A stretch of 34,790 bases of DNA from Nitrospinota bacterium (GTDB lineage Bacteria > Nitrospinota_A > UBA7883): contig JACQZB010000073.1 of assembly GCA_016207925.1 (NCBI GenBank), forward strand, positions 1 to 34,790, written 5' to 3'. Positions 17,639 to 27,500 of this stretch are shown here, piece after piece; positions within the stretch are counted from its first letter, which is position 1; each line of letters starts with the position of its first letter. The translations under genes and the position numbers were made by a program. Under the pieces are notes generated by a model that saw nothing but the letters and a program-made list of their open reading frames with translations, had not been told where the DNA came from and made no database searches.

Positions 17639-19914
17639 ACTCCGCCCGCCGCCTGTCCCGCCGGTTGTGCTTCCTCGATCTGGCGCTGGTAGCCGCATTC
17701 CTTGTTGGCGCAGGACAGGAAGGTTCCCTTCTTCAACACCTTTTTGACAAGGAAAGTGGCGCCGCATTGCGGGCACGGCTCGTTCACCGGCTCCGCCCAC
17801 ACGGTAAAGTCGCATTCAGGGTAGCGGTTACAGCCATAGAAGAACCGTCCGGCGCGGCTGCGCTTGCGGATCAACTCGCCGCCGCACCCTTCGCGCGGGC
17901 ACTTGACGCCGGTGCCGATCTGCTTGGTGGTCTTGCAAGCGGGGTAATCCACGCAGGCGATGTAGCGCCCGAACCGGCCGGTTTTGATGACCATGGGCTT
18001 GCCGCACGTGGGGCAGACGTGCTCCGTCGGCTCGTCGGGAATTTCCGGACGTTCTTCCACCTGGCCGTCCTTGCCCAGCTTTTTAGTGCTGCGGCATTCG
18101 GGGTAGCCGGAACAGGCCAGGAACTTGCCGAACCGGCCGAACTTGATGACCATGGGCTTGCCGCACTTGTCGCATACGATGTCGGTAGCCTGCGCTTCGG
18201 CTTTCACGTTGCGCATGGAGACGCGCGCCTTTTCCAGATCGGCGGTGAAGGGATGGTAAAAGTCGTCCAGCGCGGCGGTCCACTCCTTCGTCCCCTCCTC
18301 CACCTGGTCAAGCTCCGTCTCCATCTTCGCGGTGAACTCCACGTTGACGATGTCCGGGAAGCTTTCCACCAAGAGGCCGGAGACAAGCACGCCAAGCTCG
18401 GTGGGCTTCAACCGGCGTTCCACCGCCTCGCAATATTCACGCTCCTGGATGACCTCCATGATGCCCGCGTAGGTGGAGGGGCGGCCGATGCCCTTTTCCT
18501 CCAGCTCGCGGATGAGCATGGCCTCGGTGAACCGGGGCGGCGGCTGGGTGAAATGCTGTTTCTTCTCCACGCCGCCCAGTTTCAACGCCTGCCCCGCGGC
18601 TAGGTCCACCGGCAGGCGCGCCTCGGCCTCGTCCTCCGTGGACTGGTCAACGCTTTCCTCGTACACTTTCAAAAAGCCGTCGAACTTGAGGATGGAGCCG
18701 GTGGCGCGCAGGATGTACGCGCCGGCGGCGATGTCCACCGTGGTGGTGTCCAGTACGGCGGAGGTCATCTGCGAGCTTACGAACCGTTTCCAGATCAGCT
18801 CGTAGAGGGCGTACTCTTCCTTGGAAAGATTGCCCTTGATCGAGTCTGGCGTGCGGGCGGCGGAGGTGGGGCGGATGGCCTCGTGCGCGTCCTGGGCGGA
18901 CTTTTTGGTTTTGTAGAAATTCGGTTTCTCCGGCAAATAGGGCGCGCCGTATTTTTCGCCGATCACCTTGCGCGCGTCGTCGAGCGCCTCGCCGGAGATG
19001 CGGGTGGAGTCGGTACGCATATAGGTGATCAAACCCACCGGCTCCTTTTCGCCAACGTCGAGGCCCTCGTACAGGCGCTGGGCGATGGACATGGTGCGCC
19101 GGGCGTTATAGCGCAGCTTGCGGCTGGCCTCCTGCTGCAAGGTGGAGGTGATAAAAGGCGCGTAGGGGTGGCGGCGGCGCTCCTTCTTTTCCACCGAGGC
19201 GACGGAAAGCGATGCCGCGCGGATGGCGGCCTCGGCGGCGTCGGCCTGGGTGGCGGAGCCGATGGTGACCTTTTCCCCGTTAAGGTGGAAGACCTTCGCG
19301 ATAAAGGCGGGCGGGGTTTGCCCTTCCAGCGTGGCCAGCACGCTCCAGTATTCTTCCGGCTTGAAGTCCTGAATTTCCTTCTCGCGCTCCACCACCAGGC
19401 GAAGCGCCACGGACTGCACCCGGCCGGCAGAGAGGCCCTTGCGAACCTTCTCCCACAACAGCGGGGAGAGCTTGTAGCCCATCAGCCGGTCCAGGATGCG
19501 CCGGGCCATTTGCGCGCGGACACGGCCATGGTCAATCTCGCCGCGATGCTTCATCGCCTCCACCACGGCCTTGCGGGTGATTTCGTTGAACAGCACGCGG
19601 TACAGCGTTTTGCCCTGGCCGATCTCCTCGGCGATATGGGCGGCTATGGCCTCGCCCTCGCGGTCGGGGTCGGGGGCCAGGTAGATGGTGTCTACTTTTT
19701 TGGCGGCGGCTTTCAGGTCGCGCACCACTTTTTCTTTGCCCTTGATAAGCACGAAGTCGGCCTTGTAGCCGTTCTCGATGTCCACGCCAAGCTTGGATTT
19801 GGGCAGGTTCTTGATGTGGCCCACGGAGGCCATCACCTCGTACTCCTTGCCCAGATAGCGCTTGAGCGTGGAGGCTTTGGCGGGCGACTCCACCACCACC
19901 AGCGATTTACCCAT
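17635..19914 (-). CDS. topA: DNA topoisomerase I with C-terminal zinc ribbons
   Basis: SLVVVESPAKASTLKRYLG, LAPDPDREGEAIAAHIAEE, GLITYMRTDSTRIS, several CxxC...C topo zinc ribbons. Confidence 0.97.
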   Translation of the reverse strand: MGKSLVVVESPAKASTLKRYLGKEYEVMASVGHIKNLPKSKLGVDIENGYKADFVLIKGKEKVVRDLKAAAKKVDTIYLAPDPDREGEAIAAHIAEEIGQGKTLYRVLFNEITRKAVVEAMKHRGEIDHGRVRAQMARRILDRLMGYKLSPLLWEKVRKGLSAGRVQSVALRLVVEREKEIQDFKPEEYWSVLATLEGQTPPAFIAKVFHLNGEKVTIGSATQADAAEAAIRAASLSVASVEKKERRRHPYAPFITSTLQQEASRKLRYNARRTMSIAQRLYEGLDVGEKEPVGLITYMRTDSTRISGEALDDARKVIGEKYGAPYLPEKPNFYKTKKSAQDAHEAIRPTSAARTPDSIKGNLSKEEYALYELIWKRFVSSQMTSAVLDTTTVDIAAGAYILRATGSILKFDGFLKVYEESVDQSTEDEAEARLPVDLAAGQALKLGGVEKKQHFTQPPPRFTEAMLIRELEEKGIGRPSTYAGIMEVIQEREYCEAVERRLKPTELGVLVSGLLVESFPDIVNVEFTAKMETELDQVEEGTKEWTAALDDFYHPFTADLEKARVSMRNVKAEAQATDIVCDKCGKPMVIKFGRFGKFLACSGYPECRSTKKLGKDGQVEERPEIPDEPTEHVCPTCGKPMVIKTGRFGRYIACVDYPACKTTKQIGTGVKCPREGCGGELIRKRSRAGRFFYGCNRYPECDFTVWAEPVNEPCPQCGATFLVKKVLKKGTFLSCANKECGYQRQIEEAQPAGQAAGGV

Positions 19915-19931
19915 GAAGAATAACTCCCAGG

Positions 19932-21041
19932 TTAGGAGCGGGAAAACATCTTCCCCGCCGACTGTGTGACCAAGCCCTTGATTTCAAGGGAAAGGAGTAT
20001 AACAGAGGCCTTGTGGGATGGCAAACCGGCCGCCTGCGCCAGATCATCAATATGCCGCTCTTCATGGTCAAGCAGATGCAATAACGCGCGCTCTTCACCG
20101 TCAAGTTCCGGGGCGCGCTTTTCAAGCGAAAGCGTGAGTTGCCCCTGGCGCGCCGCGTCGCGCACGGCGGGGGGCAGTTCGTCGAGAATGTCATCCACGG
20201 ACAACGCCAGCTTGGCGTGGCCCTTCTGGATCAGCCGGTTGGTCCCTTCGCTGCGCGGGCTGTTCACCGGGCCGGGGAGCGCGAACACTTCGCGGTTGTC
20301 CTCCAGGGCGGCATAGGCGGTGATCAGGGCGCCGCTCTTCTCCGGCGCCTCGACCACCAAGGCGCCCAGCGACAAGCCGCTGATCACCCGGTTGCGCGCC
20401 GGGAACGTCACCTTGCTGGGCGCGGCGGCGCAGGGGAATTGGCTGATCACCGCGCCCTGCCCCGCGATCCGGCCCTGCAACTCGCGATGCTCTGGAGGGT
20501 AAAACACATTCAGTCCGCAGCCAAGCACCGCCACGGTGCGTCCGCCGCATTCCAACGCGGCGCGATGCGCCACGCCATCCACCCCGCGCGCCAGGCCGGA
20601 GACGATGGTCAAGCCCGCTTTTACCAGCGCCACGGTGAACTTCTGGGTCATGGCTTTTCCATAGGTGGTAGGGGCGCGGGTTCCCACCACCGCCAGCGCG
20701 GCCTCGTCTTCCTTCTTCCATTCGCCGGCCACCGTAAGTACAGGCGGCGGCGCGGCGGCGCTCGCCAGCGGCGCCGGATAGCCTTCATCGTCCATCAGCA
20801 GTATCCGGGCGGACAGTTTGGCGGCAAGCGCCGTCTCCCGCTCCGCCAGTTTCACCGGATCGCTTTCGCGGATGGATTCCACCAGCGCGGGCGCCGCGTC
20901 GCGCACGGACAGCAATTCGGCGGTGGAGGCGCCGAATACCGCGCGGGCCGAGCCGAACGCCGCCACCAGCCGGTGGTACAACGCCGGGTGCATGAAGGGG
21001 ATCGCGTTTAGCGCGATGCGGCAGGCGCGCGCGTCATCCAT
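19932..21041 (-). CDS. dprA: DNA processing protein DprA/Smf
   Basis: GTRAPTTYGKAMTQKF, IVSGLARGVDGVAHRAALECGGRTVAVLGCGLNVFYPPEH, FPARNRVISGLS; C-terminal winged helix. Confidence 0.96.
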   Translation of the reverse strand: MDDARACRIALNAIPFMHPALYHRLVAAFGSARAVFGASTAELLSVRDAAPALVESIRESDPVKLAERETALAAKLSARILLMDDEGYPAPLASAAAPPPVLTVAGEWKKEDEAALAVVGTRAPTTYGKAMTQKFTVALVKAGLTIVSGLARGVDGVAHRAALECGGRTVAVLGCGLNVFYPPEHRELQGRIAGQGAVISQFPCAAAPSKVTFPARNRVISGLSLGALVVEAPEKSGALITAYAALEDNREVFALPGPVNSPRSEGTNRLIQKGHAKLALSVDDILDELPPAVRDAARQGQLTLSLEKRAPELDGEERALLHLLDHEERHIDDLAQAAGLPSHKASVILLSLEIKGLVTQSAGKMFSRS

Positions 21042-23756
21042 GCGCCGCCCCTTCTTGCGCGCGAGCTGTGTAAAATTCCGAAAATCGCCGCCACGTCCGT
21101 TCCATGGTTCCGGTGACCAGTTCCAGCAGATGGTCCGCCCCCCCCGGCGCGCTCACCGCGCGGGCCAGGCGGCGCAGCCACAACGGATCGTTCCGCGGCA
21201 GGGCGCTTACCGCCTTGTCGCGGTCCATCCGCAGCGCGTCCTCGATGGAACGCAGCAGCGTGTAGGCTTCCCGCAACTCGCCGGCGGCGCCGGCCTCCAG
21301 CCAGCCGCGCCGGGCCGCGGTCCCCAGCGTGGTTATGGTAAAAGGCGCGCCGGTTTGCATGGCCTCCGGACGCTCCATGGCAAGCCATTGGCAAATGAAC
21401 TCGATGTCCACCAAGCCGCCGCGCCCGAACTTGATATCCACCACGCCGCGCTTGACCTTTTGGCTGATCATTTTCTCCCGGATACGCAGCATTTCGGCGG
21501 CGGCGGAAGCCGTGGGCGGCGTCCCCGCCACGAATTGCCCAAGCCGCGCCGCCACCCGCGCCCCGAAGGCCGCATCGCCGGCGATGGGACGCGCGCCCAC
21601 CAGCGCCAGGCGTTCCCACGCCGCCCCGCGTGTGCGGTAGTACTCGTCCAGCGTGGCGAAGGAGACTGCCAGGGGCGCGTTCTCCCCTTCGGGCCGAAGC
21701 CGCATGTCCACCGGGTACCCCGCGCCGTAGCCGGTCATGGTGGAGCACAGGCGGATGACGGTTTGAGTAAGCTGCGTCACATACCCGGCGGCGGCGTCCG
21801 GCGGGGCGCCGCCCGGATCGAAAAACATGAGAAGATCAAGGTCACTGCCAAAATTCATCTCGCGCCGCCCCAGCTTGCCCGCCGCCACCAGCGCCCATTG
21901 TACGCCCGCGGGAGGATCCCCCGTCTCGAACCGCGCCAGCCGGACAGCGGCGGCCAGATATTCCTCCGCCAGCAGGGTAAGCTCCCCCATCAACTCGAAC
22001 CGGTCCGCCAATCCCAGTATCCGCCGCAGCCCAAGCCGCACCGTTTCCGCCGTGCGGAAAATGTTGAGGTAGGTGAGCGCGCCGCCCTCGCCGCGCCCCT
22101 GCGCTTCCATGGCGGCGAACTGGCGGGCGTAGTCCGCGCGGCTCATCGGCTGGTTCACCGGCTCGGCGATGAGCAGCCGGTCCAAAAGGTCCGGCTGGCG
22201 CAGCAGGTTGCCGGTAAGGTTTTCCGATGAGGAGAAGATCGCGGCCAAAAGCTTTATCACCGAACGGTTTGAATCCAGCAGTTCATAGAACTGGTAGCGC
22301 CCGCCGCCGCGCGCTTCCAGAAAATTGGCGAACCCCAGGATCACATGATCGGGCCACGCGGTGGCGGCCGCCTCCGCCACAAGAACGGGGCCGACCCTGT
22401 CGAACCGCGCCTGGCTGCGCTCCGAGGAGCGGGAGTGGACGCTGCCGTACCGCATGAAGTTGAGGGCGCGCGCGGAAGCTTGCGGATGGTCGAATTTCAG
22501 CGAATCCAGCCAGGCCGCCGTGGCCTCCTCGTCGGCCACATCCACGGGGAACGTTTCGGCGGGCGCCTCCTTGCGGATGAAGAACAGGTCAAAAATGGCC
22601 CGCACCCTCCGGCGGCGGCGCGCGACCTCTTCCATCAGCGTCCCGGCGGGATCCTCGCCCCCGATCCCCATCTGGCGGGCCAGGGTGGCGCGGCGCGCGG
22701 CGTCCTGCGGGATGAGGTGGGTCTGCTGGTTTTGGTGGTACTGGATGCGGTTCTCCAGCCGCCGGTAAAACACATACGCCTCCCTAAGGTCGCGGTGATG
22801 CGGCGCGGAGAGGAAGCCCAGCGACTCGCAGATGTCCAGCGCGTCGAGCGTGGAGCGGGTTTTAAGCGCGCTTCGCCGCGCGCCATACAGCATTTGCAGC
22901 GCCTGGACGATGAATTCAACCTCGCGGATGCCGCCTTGGCCCAGCTTGATGTTATCCGCGGCGCTCTTGGCGCTTTTTTTCGCGCGCTGGGACTGGTCTA
23001 TTTTTTCCTTCATCCCGGCGATGGCGCCCAACGCGGTTTCGTCGAGATACTTGCGGAAGATAAACGGCTGAAGGCGGGTCAACACCTCGCGGCTGACCTC
23101 CGGGTCACCCCCGCAGTGGCGCGCCTTGAGCAGCGCCTGGCGCTCCCATTGCTGGCCCCATGACTCGTAGTAAATTTCCATGGCGCCGATGGAGTTGGTC
23201 AACTCACCCGCGCCCCCTTCGGGCCGCAGATCCACATCCACCCGGAACACAAAGCCTTCATCGGTGACCTCGCTTAACAACTGGGTGACGCGCCGGGCGA
23301 TGTGGACGAAATACTCATGGAGCGGGACGCTGTTCTTGCCCCTCGTGTGGCCGTTGTCGGAGGAGTGGATGTAGATAAGGTCAACATCGGAGGAGATGTT
23401 CAACTCCCCGCCGCCCAGCTTGCCCAGGCCCAGCACGGCGAAAGCCGCGGGTTTCTCCGCGCCGCCGGTCAACGCAGGCTCTCCGCCATTTCAACGGCGC
23501 CGCGTTCGCGGTCCAGCCCGCCGCGCTCCACAAGCCACAGGATTTCCCCGGGGCGCGCCAGCAGCCAGTGGGAGAGGTATTCGCTGCCGGCGAACAGGTT
23601 CGCCAGAGGGACAAAGTTTTCCGGTGAGGCGGCCAGCGGCGGCGCCTTTTCCACGGCGCGCGCAAGCCCGTCGCGGGCGGCGGGCGGGTTGGCGGTGGCG
23701 GCCGCCGCTTCGTCGAGCGTCATCGCGCCGCCGGATTGAGACAACACATGGGCCAT
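21034..23756 (-). pseudogene. glnE: Glutamine-synthetase adenylyltransferase GlnE, split by an internal deletion/frame switch near 23470
   Basis: Downstream ORF 21034..23472 has both nucleotidyltransferase domains (GKLGGGELNISSDVDLIYIHS; GKLGRREMNFGSDLDLLMFFDP); upstream ORF 23469..23756 holds a GlnE-like N-terminus (LANLFAGSEYLSHWLLARPGEILWL). Expected linking region missing. Confidence 0.8.
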
Positions 23757-23874
23757 ACTTTACCCAAACCGCGCCGGAATCGCCAATCGTCCGCGCACGC
23801 TTCCTTTTTTAATTTGCGCTACAATAGGCGGATGTAGTTACCGGCATACTGACAATCACCATAGGGTTAACCGT

Positions 23875-24751
23875 ATGAAGCCGTTCGCCACCAAGTTCAT
23901 CGCTTGCCTTACGTTCACGGCGTCCGCCTTGACGATGGCTGCCGCGCCCGCGCGGGCCGACGCCACCGCCACATGGAAAATGAAGGACCAAAAGGAGCCG
24001 ATGGTCATCGAATACCGCGATGACAAGACCATGCGCATCTCCACCGGCAGGGATGCCTACATGGCCATCGTGGCGGGAAGGCTGTACCAGTGCATGAAGG
24101 AAGACGGCAAGTGGAAGGTGATAGACGTTGAGAAGATGCAGAAGGCCATGGCGGAACGGATGAAAGCCTCCGGCATGGCGGGGCTGTTCGCGCAGCAGAT
24201 GAAAAAGCAACCCGCCGGCAAACCCCATGACGTCAAGATCGAAAAGCTGGGCCGCGGCGGCTCCGCCGGGGGTGTTTCCGGCGAGTGGTACCGCGTCACC
24301 GACATTGACCCCGACACGGGCAAAAAGGAGGTCTCCGAGGCGTTGATGACCGAGGACAAGCGCGTCACCCGCGTATGGCATGGCTGGATCGTGGCCATCG
24401 CCAAGAGCATGGAGGGCATGGGCGAGATGTTCGGCGGCGAGACCAAGGAGATGTGGAAGGCCATAGACGAACAGCAGAAAATGGGGATGGCCCCCATCCA
24501 GGTCAAGAACGACATGGAACTGTCCGCGCTCTCGGACGGGAAGATCGCCGATGAGCGCTTCACGCTTCCCGCTAAACCGGAATCCGGTTTCGAGGACGCC
24601 GCCCCCCCGCAAGCGGCAGGCGGCGGGAGAAATGCGATCCGCGCCGGAGCCTTCCAAAGAGGAAAACGGCGAGGAGCAGGGCGAGGAAAAAGGCTCCATG
24701 AAGGACATGATGGGCAAGAGCGCCGACGCCCTCAAAGGCTTGTTCAAATAA
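23875..24751 (+). CDS. Exported hypothetical protein (DUF4412-like), probable frameshift at a C7 tract near 24601
   Basis: Signal peptide; ...SDGKIADERFTLPAKPESGFEDAAP then frame switch to ...GEMRSAPEPSKEENGEEQGEEKGSMKDMMGKSADALKGLFK stop at 24751. Confidence 0.6.
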
Positions 24752-24797
24752 TCCGCGGACTATCCGGGTTCCGCGCGGCATTGCAGTAGGGAGCGTT

Positions 24798-26102
24798 ATG
24801 GCACGGCTTAAAGTTGGCATCCTCGTGGGCGGCGGCCCGGCGCCGGGCATCAACGGCGTCATCCGCGCGGCCACGATAAAACTTCGCAATCATGGCGCCG
24901 AGGCGCTTGGCATCTACGACGGGTTTACGCACCTTATCAAGGGCGACATCACCCAGGTCAAACCGCTGACCATTGATGACGTTTCGATCATTCATTTCGA
25001 CGGCGGTTCGATCCTGCGGACCTCGCGCGCCAACCCGACAAAGAAAGAGGCCGATCTGCGCCAGGTCATAGACAGCCTCAATCAACTGGGCGTCAACTGC
25101 CTTATCACCATCGGCGGCGACGACACCTGTTTCTCCGCCCACCGCGTGGCCAAGGCCGCGGAGGGGAGAATACAGGTGATCCACGTGCCCAAGACCATAG
25201 ACAACGACATCAACCTGCCCCACGGCATCCGCACCTTCGGCTTCGCCACCGCGCGCAGCTTTGGCGTGCAGATCGCCAAAAGCATCATGGCCGACGCCAA
25301 ATCCTCCAGCCGCTGGTACCTGATCATCGCCATGGGGCGCAAGGCCGGCCATCTGGCGCTGGGGATCGGCAGCCCCGTGGGCGCCACGCTGTCCATCATC
25401 CCGGAGGAATGCAAGGATCCCCTGCTGGATTTCGACTGGCTGGTGGACACCCTTATCGGCGCCGTCATCAAGCGCAAGGCGGCGGGCCGCAACTATGGCG
25501 TGGCGATCCTGGCGGAGGGGCTGGCCGAAAAACTCACCGAGCAGCAGCTTGCCTCCATGGGACAGCTTGAGTACGACGAACACGGGCACCCGCGGCTGGC
25601 CGAAATTGACTTCGGCAAGGTGGTGAAAATGCGCCTGCGCGACCGGCTGGCTGAATTGGGCATCAAGATGACCATCGTGGACAAGGACATCGGCTACGAG
25701 CTGCGCTGCGTGCAGCCGGTGCCGTTTGACATGGAGTACACCAAGGAGTTGGGCTTCGCCGCCGCCAAGCACGCGCTGTTGGGCGGATCGGGCGACATGG
25801 TCTCCATTCAGGATGGCGTGTTTGTGCCCATTCCCTTCTATGCCATCATGGATCCGTCCACCGGGCGCACCAAGGTGCGGATGGTGGACATCCATTCGGA
25901 GGCGTATGAAATGGCCCTTGAATACATGATCCGGCTCAAAAAGGAAGACTTCAAGGACGCGAATTACGTCAAAATCCTGGCCGCGCAGACCAACCTGACG
26001 CAAGAGGCCTTCCGCGCCCGGTTCGAGCGCGTGGCGGTGCAGTTCGAGGGGCCGTCCACTTTGGTGCCGTACCAGCAGCCCAGCGGCAACACAGGGGATT
26101 AA
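24798..26102 (+). CDS. 6-phosphofructokinase, PPi-dependent type
   Basis: GILVGGGPAPGINGVIRA, ITIGGDDT (GGDD), HVPKTIDNDI, IAMGRKAGHLALGIG. The GGDD and PKTIDND signatures fit PPi-PFK. Confidence 0.93.
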   Translation: MARLKVGILVGGGPAPGINGVIRAATIKLRNHGAEALGIYDGFTHLIKGDITQVKPLTIDDVSIIHFDGGSILRTSRANPTKKEADLRQVIDSLNQLGVNCLITIGGDDTCFSAHRVAKAAEGRIQVIHVPKTIDNDINLPHGIRTFGFATARSFGVQIAKSIMADAKSSSRWYLIIAMGRKAGHLALGIGSPVGATLSIIPEECKDPLLDFDWLVDTLIGAVIKRKAAGRNYGVAILAEGLAEKLTEQQLASMGQLEYDEHGHPRLAEIDFGKVVKMRLRDRLAELGIKMTIVDKDIGYELRCVQPVPFDMEYTKELGFAAAKHALLGGSGDMVSIQDGVFVPIPFYAIMDPSTGRTKVRMVDIHSEAYEMALEYMIRLKKEDFKDANYVKILAAQTNLTQEAFRARFERVAVQFEGPSTLVPYQQPSGNTGD

Positions 26103-26137
26103 CTTCCCCCCGCGCCCCGCCGATAAGGTTGGGGTAG

Positions 26138-26338
26138 GAGAGCTTTGCATAACTTAATCGAACAGAGCCTGTCGTTTCTTCATCCGCTCCCCGGGGAAGA
26201 GATGGCGCGAAGCGGCGGTGAGGGGGAATAAAAAAATATACTCAACCACCCTCACCCCGCCCTCTCCCTCCAGGGAGAAAGGGAATAACTTTCCCGCGTC
26301 GCGTTTAATTGGCGTAGTGACAGTTATGCAAATCTCTC
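26138..26338. mobile_element. MITE-like element: 17-bp terminal inverted repeats enclosing two inverted REP-like copies
   Basis: Left GAGAGCTTTGCATAACT (26138-26154), right AGTTATGCAAATCTCTC (26322-26338), 16/17 complementary; interior REP-like copies at 26185-26228 and 26246-26286. Confidence 0.5.
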
Positions 26339-26357
26339 TCTGGAAAGGAGCGCGAAG

Positions 26358-26534
26358 ATGCAGGCCAACGCCGTGGGCGCGCGGTACCCCACCTTCCCGA
26401 TGAAGGGCAAGGGAGCCATTTACAAGGATATCAAAACCCAATCGGGCAATCCGCAGCGCGCCGCCTTGCAACAAAGCGCCCGCGACGGCCTCCCCCCCGC
26501 CCCGCCCGGCGGCAAGATCAACTTCATGGCGTAG
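26358..26534 (+). CDS. Small ORF, 58 aa, unknown function
   Basis: GGAAAGGAG ribosome-binding site then ATG; MQANAVGARYPTFPMKGKGAIYKDIKTQSGNPQRAALQQSARDGLPPAPPGGKINFMA. Not in the supplied ORF track. Confidence 0.5.
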   Translation: MQANAVGARYPTFPMKGKGAIYKDIKTQSGNPQRAALQQSARDGLPPAPPGGKINFMA

Positions 26535-26581
26535 GCATTAATTCCCCCGTCTTTGCCCACTTCTGCTATTCTCCTTCTCCT

Positions 26582-27445
26582 ATGGAGTACAAACGCGAAA
26601 GCCGCGCCTCTGATCCGCACGCAATCCCGCCACAGCCCGGCGACATACGGGTGGGCGCCTGTGGCTACGACTACCCTGATTGGGCGGGAACGGCGTATCC
26701 GGCGGGCGTCACCGGCGACGCGGCCTTGGCCTGCTACGCGCGCGATTTGGGACTTGGGGTGGTGGAGCTTCCCCACACTTACCTGCGTATGCCCGAAGCG
26801 GAGGAAATGGGGCGGCTGCGCGCCCTGGTTCCGCCGGGATTCCTGTTCGCGCCCAAGCTTCCCGAATCGTTGGTAAGCCGGCTACGCGACCCCCAGGGAG
26901 GCCATGTGCGCGACGAAACGTCGGTGGAGCGGTTCCTTGCGGGTGTCGCGCCCTTGCTGGAGGCGGGGGCGCTTGCCTGCGCGGTGGCGCAGTTCCCCCT
27001 TAAGTTCACGCGCGGCAAGGACGCCGAGGATCATCTGCGGTGGCTGGCGCGGGCGCTGGCCCCGGCGCCCCTCGCCGTGGAGCTGCGCCATGAAAGCTGG
27101 ATCGCCCATAGCGTGTTCGAGCGGCTGCGCGAATGGGATGTGACCTGGATCGCCGTGGACGGCCCCTACCGTCCCAGAATGGCGCCCTTCACCCCGCGGG
27201 TCACCGCCCCGCTGGCCTATGCGCGGCTGCTGGGCCGCTCGCGCGAATGGGAGCGGGGATCATCGGCGGCGCGCTACGAGTATGATTACAGCGACCTGGA
27301 ACTTCGTCAGGCGCTGGATGAACTGCTGGGCATGGGGCGCCAGGCGCAACGGCTGATAGTGACCTTCGCCAACTATCCCCACGGCCACGCGGTCAAAAAC
27401 GCCCTGCGGCTGCGCGAGCTGTTGGGTTTGGCCCCGGCCCGTTGA
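26582..27445 (+). CDS. DUF72 domain protein
   Basis: IRVGACGYDYPDWAGTAYPAGV, FLFAPKLPESLVSRLRD, LAVELRHESWI, YARLLGRSREW, VTFANYPHGHAVKNALRLRELLG. Confidence 0.9.
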   Translation: MEYKRESRASDPHAIPPQPGDIRVGACGYDYPDWAGTAYPAGVTGDAALACYARDLGLGVVELPHTYLRMPEAEEMGRLRALVPPGFLFAPKLPESLVSRLRDPQGGHVRDETSVERFLAGVAPLLEAGALACAVAQFPLKFTRGKDAEDHLRWLARALAPAPLAVELRHESWIAHSVFERLREWDVTWIAVDGPYRPRMAPFTPRVTAPLAYARLLGRSREWERGSSAARYEYDYSDLELRQALDELLGMGRQAQRLIVTFANYPHGHAVKNALRLRELLGLAPAR

Positions 27446-27500
27446 ATCGTCCCGCGGTTTGCTACAATACTGTTAGGAGAAGTTCAGCAAGGAGCGCCAA

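Noticed and set aside
18883-19923. 346-aa plus-strand ORF opposite topA
   Set aside because: Compositional shadow; topA on the minus strand is certain.
20818-22230. 470-aa plus-strand ORF opposite dprA/glnE
   Set aside because: Arg/Pro/Gly-rich antisense artefact.
24744-26150. 468-aa minus-strand ORF opposite phosphofructokinase
   Set aside because: Shadow ORF, no domain; the PFK frame is highly conserved.
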